Part shown: piece after piece, positions 5,926-7,602 of the stretch | Position numbering within the stretch: position 1 is the first letter of the stretch | How the letters are laid out: each line of letters begins with the position of its first letter | DNA from: Prevotellaceae bacterium | GTDB lineage: Bacteria > Bacteroidota > Bacteroidia > Bacteroidales > Paludibacteraceae | Length of the DNA stretch: 7,602 nt | Direction of reading: 5' to 3' | Assembly: GCA_031290375.1 (NCBI GenBank) | Contig: JAITNR010000082.1 | Span: forward strand, 1 to 7,602 | The notes under the pieces: generated by a model | Databases searched by the model: none | What the model was told of the DNA's origin: nothing | What the model saw: only the letters and a program-made list of their open reading frames with translations | Program-made: the position numbers and the translations under genes

Positions 5926-7281
5926 ATGCACAATAATGATAATACCCACTCACCCAAGTCCCCTGACGGGAATTTAGGGGTAAGATCAGGGGTAGAAATA
6001 GAATTGCGTAGCGAAGAAATCCGGGATATTCTGACACATCCACCACATATTTTGGTGCGAAGCGGAATTTCTGTTATCTGTGCGGTGATTGTTTTGCTGT
6101 TCGTGGGAAGTTTTTTCTTTAAATATCCGGATATCGTAACCGGTAATGTTGTGATTACCACCGAAAATCCACCGGTTTGGTTAGTTGCTAAAGCCACTGG
6201 GAAAATCAAGGAATTGAATTGCCTTGATAAAAGCAAGGTAACAGAAGGACAAGTTTTGGCAGTCATCGAAAATCCGGCTGTTACCAAGGATGTAAACAAG
6301 ATTAAGGCATCTTTGGTACAATGTATTATTGCCGATTCCACCCTGTTTTTGCCACCCGGTTTGTTACATACAAACTATGAATTGGGAAATATCCAGAATA
6401 TTTATTCGGCTTTTGTGAGAACTGCCACTAATTATGAAAACTTTCTTTTCCTCAGCGCTACTCAAAAAGAGAAAGAGGCTTTGAATCTCCAGATAACCGG
6501 TCACCGGAATTATGCGGAAAACCTTCATAAACAGTTAGCGCTCAAACAAGAAGAATTGAAAATAGCACAATCCACCTACGAAAGAGAGACGCAGTTATAC
6601 AAAAAAGGCGTTAGTTCCAAGGCGGAAATGGAAATTGCAGAAAATGCATGGCTGAGCGTCCGTCAATCTTTGCAACAGTTGCAGACCAGTATTGCTTCCG
6701 ATGAAATTGAGTTGGGCCAATTAAAAGAATCTGTATCCAAATTGGAGGTACAATATCTGCGTGAAAAGAATAGTCTGCTGTCGGAACTGAAAACGGCTTA
6801 CAATGAACTGCTTTCCGGCATCGAAAACTGGGAACAAGTTTACTTGCTGATTAGTCCGGTCTCCGGACAGGTTACTTTTAATTCGTTCTGGACAAGCAAT
6901 CAGTTTGTCAATTCGGGGGATAAAGTTTTGGCTGTAGTTCCGTACAATCCGGGCGAAATCATTGGAAGAATGCAAAGTCCGGCTTTTCAATCCGGAAAAA
7001 TTGAAAAAGGACAGCGGGTTAATATCAAACTGTCCGGTTATCCATATATGGAATATGGCGCTTTACAAGGAAAAATTCGGAATATTTCCCTGCTCCCGGA
7101 CGAGAATAACTATTCGATTGATATAGAACTACCGGAAGGCTTAAAAACAAATACGGGTAAAATCTTGCATTTTACCGGAGAATTAACCGGACAAGCGGAA
7201 ATAATTACCGACAACCGAAGTCTGTTCTCCCGCATTCTATCTCCGCTAAGGTATTTATTAGACAAGCATACTGTACGCTGA
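5926..7281 (+). CDS. HlyD-family membrane fusion protein (periplasmic adaptor)
   Basis: A 451-aa adaptor that should link the ABC exporter to an outer-membrane channel. Seen: an N-terminal cytoplasmic tail of about 45 residues, one membrane segment at about 46-65 (GISVICAVIVLLFVGSFFF), and a first half of the lipoyl-like domain at 83-116 (VAKATGKI, then VTEGQVLAVIENP). A long helical hairpin rich in Gln, Glu, Lys and Leu spans about 178-300. The second lipoyl half is at about 304-338 (ISPVSGQV, then VNSGDKVLAVVP). A beta-barrel-like C-terminal part (345-425) contains GQRVNIKLSGYPY. This is the usual order for bacteriocin/RiPP adaptors of the phylum. Residues 11-24 are encoded by a palindromic repeat-like sequence and may be an insertion in the tail. 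ATG 5926 is chosen because it is the first ATG after the exporter stop and gives a normal topology. No TolC homologue is in view. Confidence 0.93.
   Translation: MHNNDNTHSPKSPDGNLGVRSGVEIELRSEEIRDILTHPPHILVRSGISVICAVIVLLFVGSFFFKYPDIVTGNVVITTENPPVWLVAKATGKIKELNCLDKSKVTEGQVLAVIENPAVTKDVNKIKASLVQCIIADSTLFLPPGLLHTNYELGNIQNIYSAFVRTATNYENFLFLSATQKEKEALNLQITGHRNYAENLHKQLALKQEELKIAQSTYERETQLYKKGVSSKAEMEIAENAWLSVRQSLQQLQTSIASDEIELGQLKESVSKLEVQYLREKNSLLSELKTAYNELLSGIENWEQVYLLISPVSGQVTFNSFWTSNQFVNSGDKVLAVVPYNPGEIIGRMQSPAFQSGKIEKGQRVNIKLSGYPYMEYGALQGKIRNISLLPDENNYSIDIELPEGLKTNTGKILHFTGELTGQAEIITDNRSLFSRILSPLRYLLDKHTVR
5955..5992 (+). repeat. REP-like palindrome inside the 5' end of the HlyD gene
   Basis: AAGTCCC (5956-5962) pairs with GGGAATT (5968-5974) at six of seven positions around a 5-nt loop. 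AGGGG follows at 5976-5980. A second perfect 7-bp repeat, CCCCTGA (5960-5966) with TCAGGGG (5986-5992), overlaps it and is an alternative fold. The shape (AAGTCCCCT, GGG, AATTTAGGGG) resembles the short dispersed palindromes common between genes in Bacteroidota genomes, from memory. Here it is read through in frame as residues 11-22 of the protein, a tail region that can tolerate insertion. Whether it is a true genomic repeat cannot be told from one copy. Confidence 0.4.
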
Positions 7282-7305
7282 TTATTGATTACTAAATCAA
7301 CAATC
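7280..7305. repeat. Imperfect inverted repeat just after the exporter operon
   Basis: GATTATTGATT (7280-7290) pairs with AATCAACAATC (7295-7305) at ten of eleven positions around a 4-nt loop (ACTA). It begins inside the HlyD stop codon. The stem is AT-rich and no T-run follows on the + strand (an A-run does, at 7320-7328), so it is a poor Rho-independent terminator. It could slow decay of the operon mRNA or be an operator for the downstream gene; neither is shown. Confidence 0.4.
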
Positions 7306-7331
7306 TAAGTGAGTATAATAAAAAAAAACAC

Positions 7332-7339
7332 TATATTTG
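7332..7339 (+). promoter_or_regulatory. Bacteroidota-type -7 promoter element
   Basis: TATATTTG matches the TAnnTTTG -7 consensus of the primary sigma factor in Bacteroidota exactly. It lies in the 121-bp gap, 63 nt before the next ATG, and follows an A-rich tract at 7320-7328. A good TTG/TTTG -33 element is not visible at the right distance (around 7309-7315), so strength is uncertain. It suggests that the outer-membrane gene is transcribed separately from the export operon. Confidence 0.55.
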
Positions 7340-7402
7340 CCACAGAAAATAATGATTAATGACTGCATTTGTAAAGTATAAAACATAAAATACAGCATAC
7401 GT

Positions 7403-7602
7403 ATGAAATGGGAAAAGGCTCATTTATCAAAAAAACAAATCTACAGTCTGGTAATTTTCATCTTGCTAACCGGAAATAGCACACTCCAAGCGCAGCATAT
7501 TTCCGGGAAAATTGTCAATACGAACCGGATTCCGATTGCGTTTGCGAATATCATGCTTTTGCACCCTTCCGATTCCGCCTTAATGGATGGAACAACCAGT
7601 TC
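7403..7602 (+). CDS. Outer-membrane beta-barrel / TonB-receptor-like protein, N-terminal fragment
   Basis: The first 66 codons of a gene cut by the right edge. The product starts MKWEKAHLSKKQIYSLVIFI, a basic then hydrophobic signal peptide ending around LQAQ (residues 29-32), a typical Bacteroidota cleavage context. It is followed by HISGKIVNTNRIPIAFANI and HPSDSALMDGTTS. This is the beginning of a carboxypeptidase-regulatory-like beta-sandwich, in the pattern SGKVVD-x-PLPFANV-x-LPDS-x-GT. That domain sits at the N-terminus of TonB-dependent receptors and related outer-membrane beta-barrel proteins of the phylum. The barrel itself is out of view, so receptor versus other barrel protein cannot be decided. 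With its own promoter-like element upstream it may be a separate unit or a late part of the peptide system, for example for uptake or outer-membrane passage. Confidence 0.75.
   Translation, partial: MKWEKAHLSKKQIYSLVIFILLTGNSTLQAQHISGKIVNTNRIPIAFANIMLLHPSDSALMDGTTS

Noticed and set aside
5856..6341. A 161-codon open frame on the minus strand, the longest one there
   Set aside because: It overlaps the exporter end and the adaptor start in antisense, shows no recognisable domain, and the + strand genes explain the region fully.
7352..7381. A 9-codon ORF (ATG to TAA) between the promoter element and the outer-membrane gene
   Set aside because: Very short ORFs are expected by chance in AT-rich leaders; no attenuator hairpin or run of regulatory codons accompanies it.

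Overview
The window reads as a near-complete ribosomally made, modified peptide (RiPP) cluster from a member of the Bacteroidota. The phylum call rests on four things. There are no Shine-Dalgarno sequences in front of the genes. There is a TAnnTTTG-type -7 promoter element at 7332-7339. The last gene has a Bacteroidota-style secreted/outer-membrane N-terminus. The maturase pair is of the 'grasp-with-spasm' type, which I know from this phylum. I cannot place it to order or genus. All supported genes lie on the + strand.

Layout. At 48-248 lies a 66-aa precursor peptide with a double-glycine leader, followed by a strong intrinsic terminator (258-307). Next comes an exported TPR protein with a DUF6624-like C-terminal part (327-1487). 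It is followed by an ATP-grasp peptide ligase (1493-2464, gwsG), an unannotated 55-aa ORF overlapping it by 4 nt (2461-2628), and a SPASM-domain maturase without a radical SAM core (2640-3713, gwsS). A C39-peptidase ABC exporter (3714-5912) and a HlyD-type membrane fusion protein (5926-7281) come next. Genes from 327 to 7281 are separated by -4 to 20 nt and look like one transcription unit. After a 121-bp gap holding an imperfect dyad and a promoter, the 5' end of a probable outer-membrane beta-barrel/TonB-receptor-like gene runs off the right edge (7403-7602). The first 47 bases are AT-rich, with no -7 element I could recognise. No stretch over 300 bases lacks a gene.

Model (inference from families). 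The ATP-grasp enzyme installs side-chain ester links in the precursor core with help from the SPASM protein. The C39 domain cuts after Gly22-Gly23 and the ABC/HlyD pair exports the 43-residue core. The terminator directly after the precursor would let it be made in excess over the enzymes. The exported TPR protein has no assigned job; envelope-side handling of or protection from the product is a guess. No TolC-like outer-membrane channel is visible, so that part must come from elsewhere.

The least explained elements are the 55-aa ORF, the exported TPR/DUF6624-like protein, and a REP-like palindrome read through in frame at the N-terminus of the HlyD protein.
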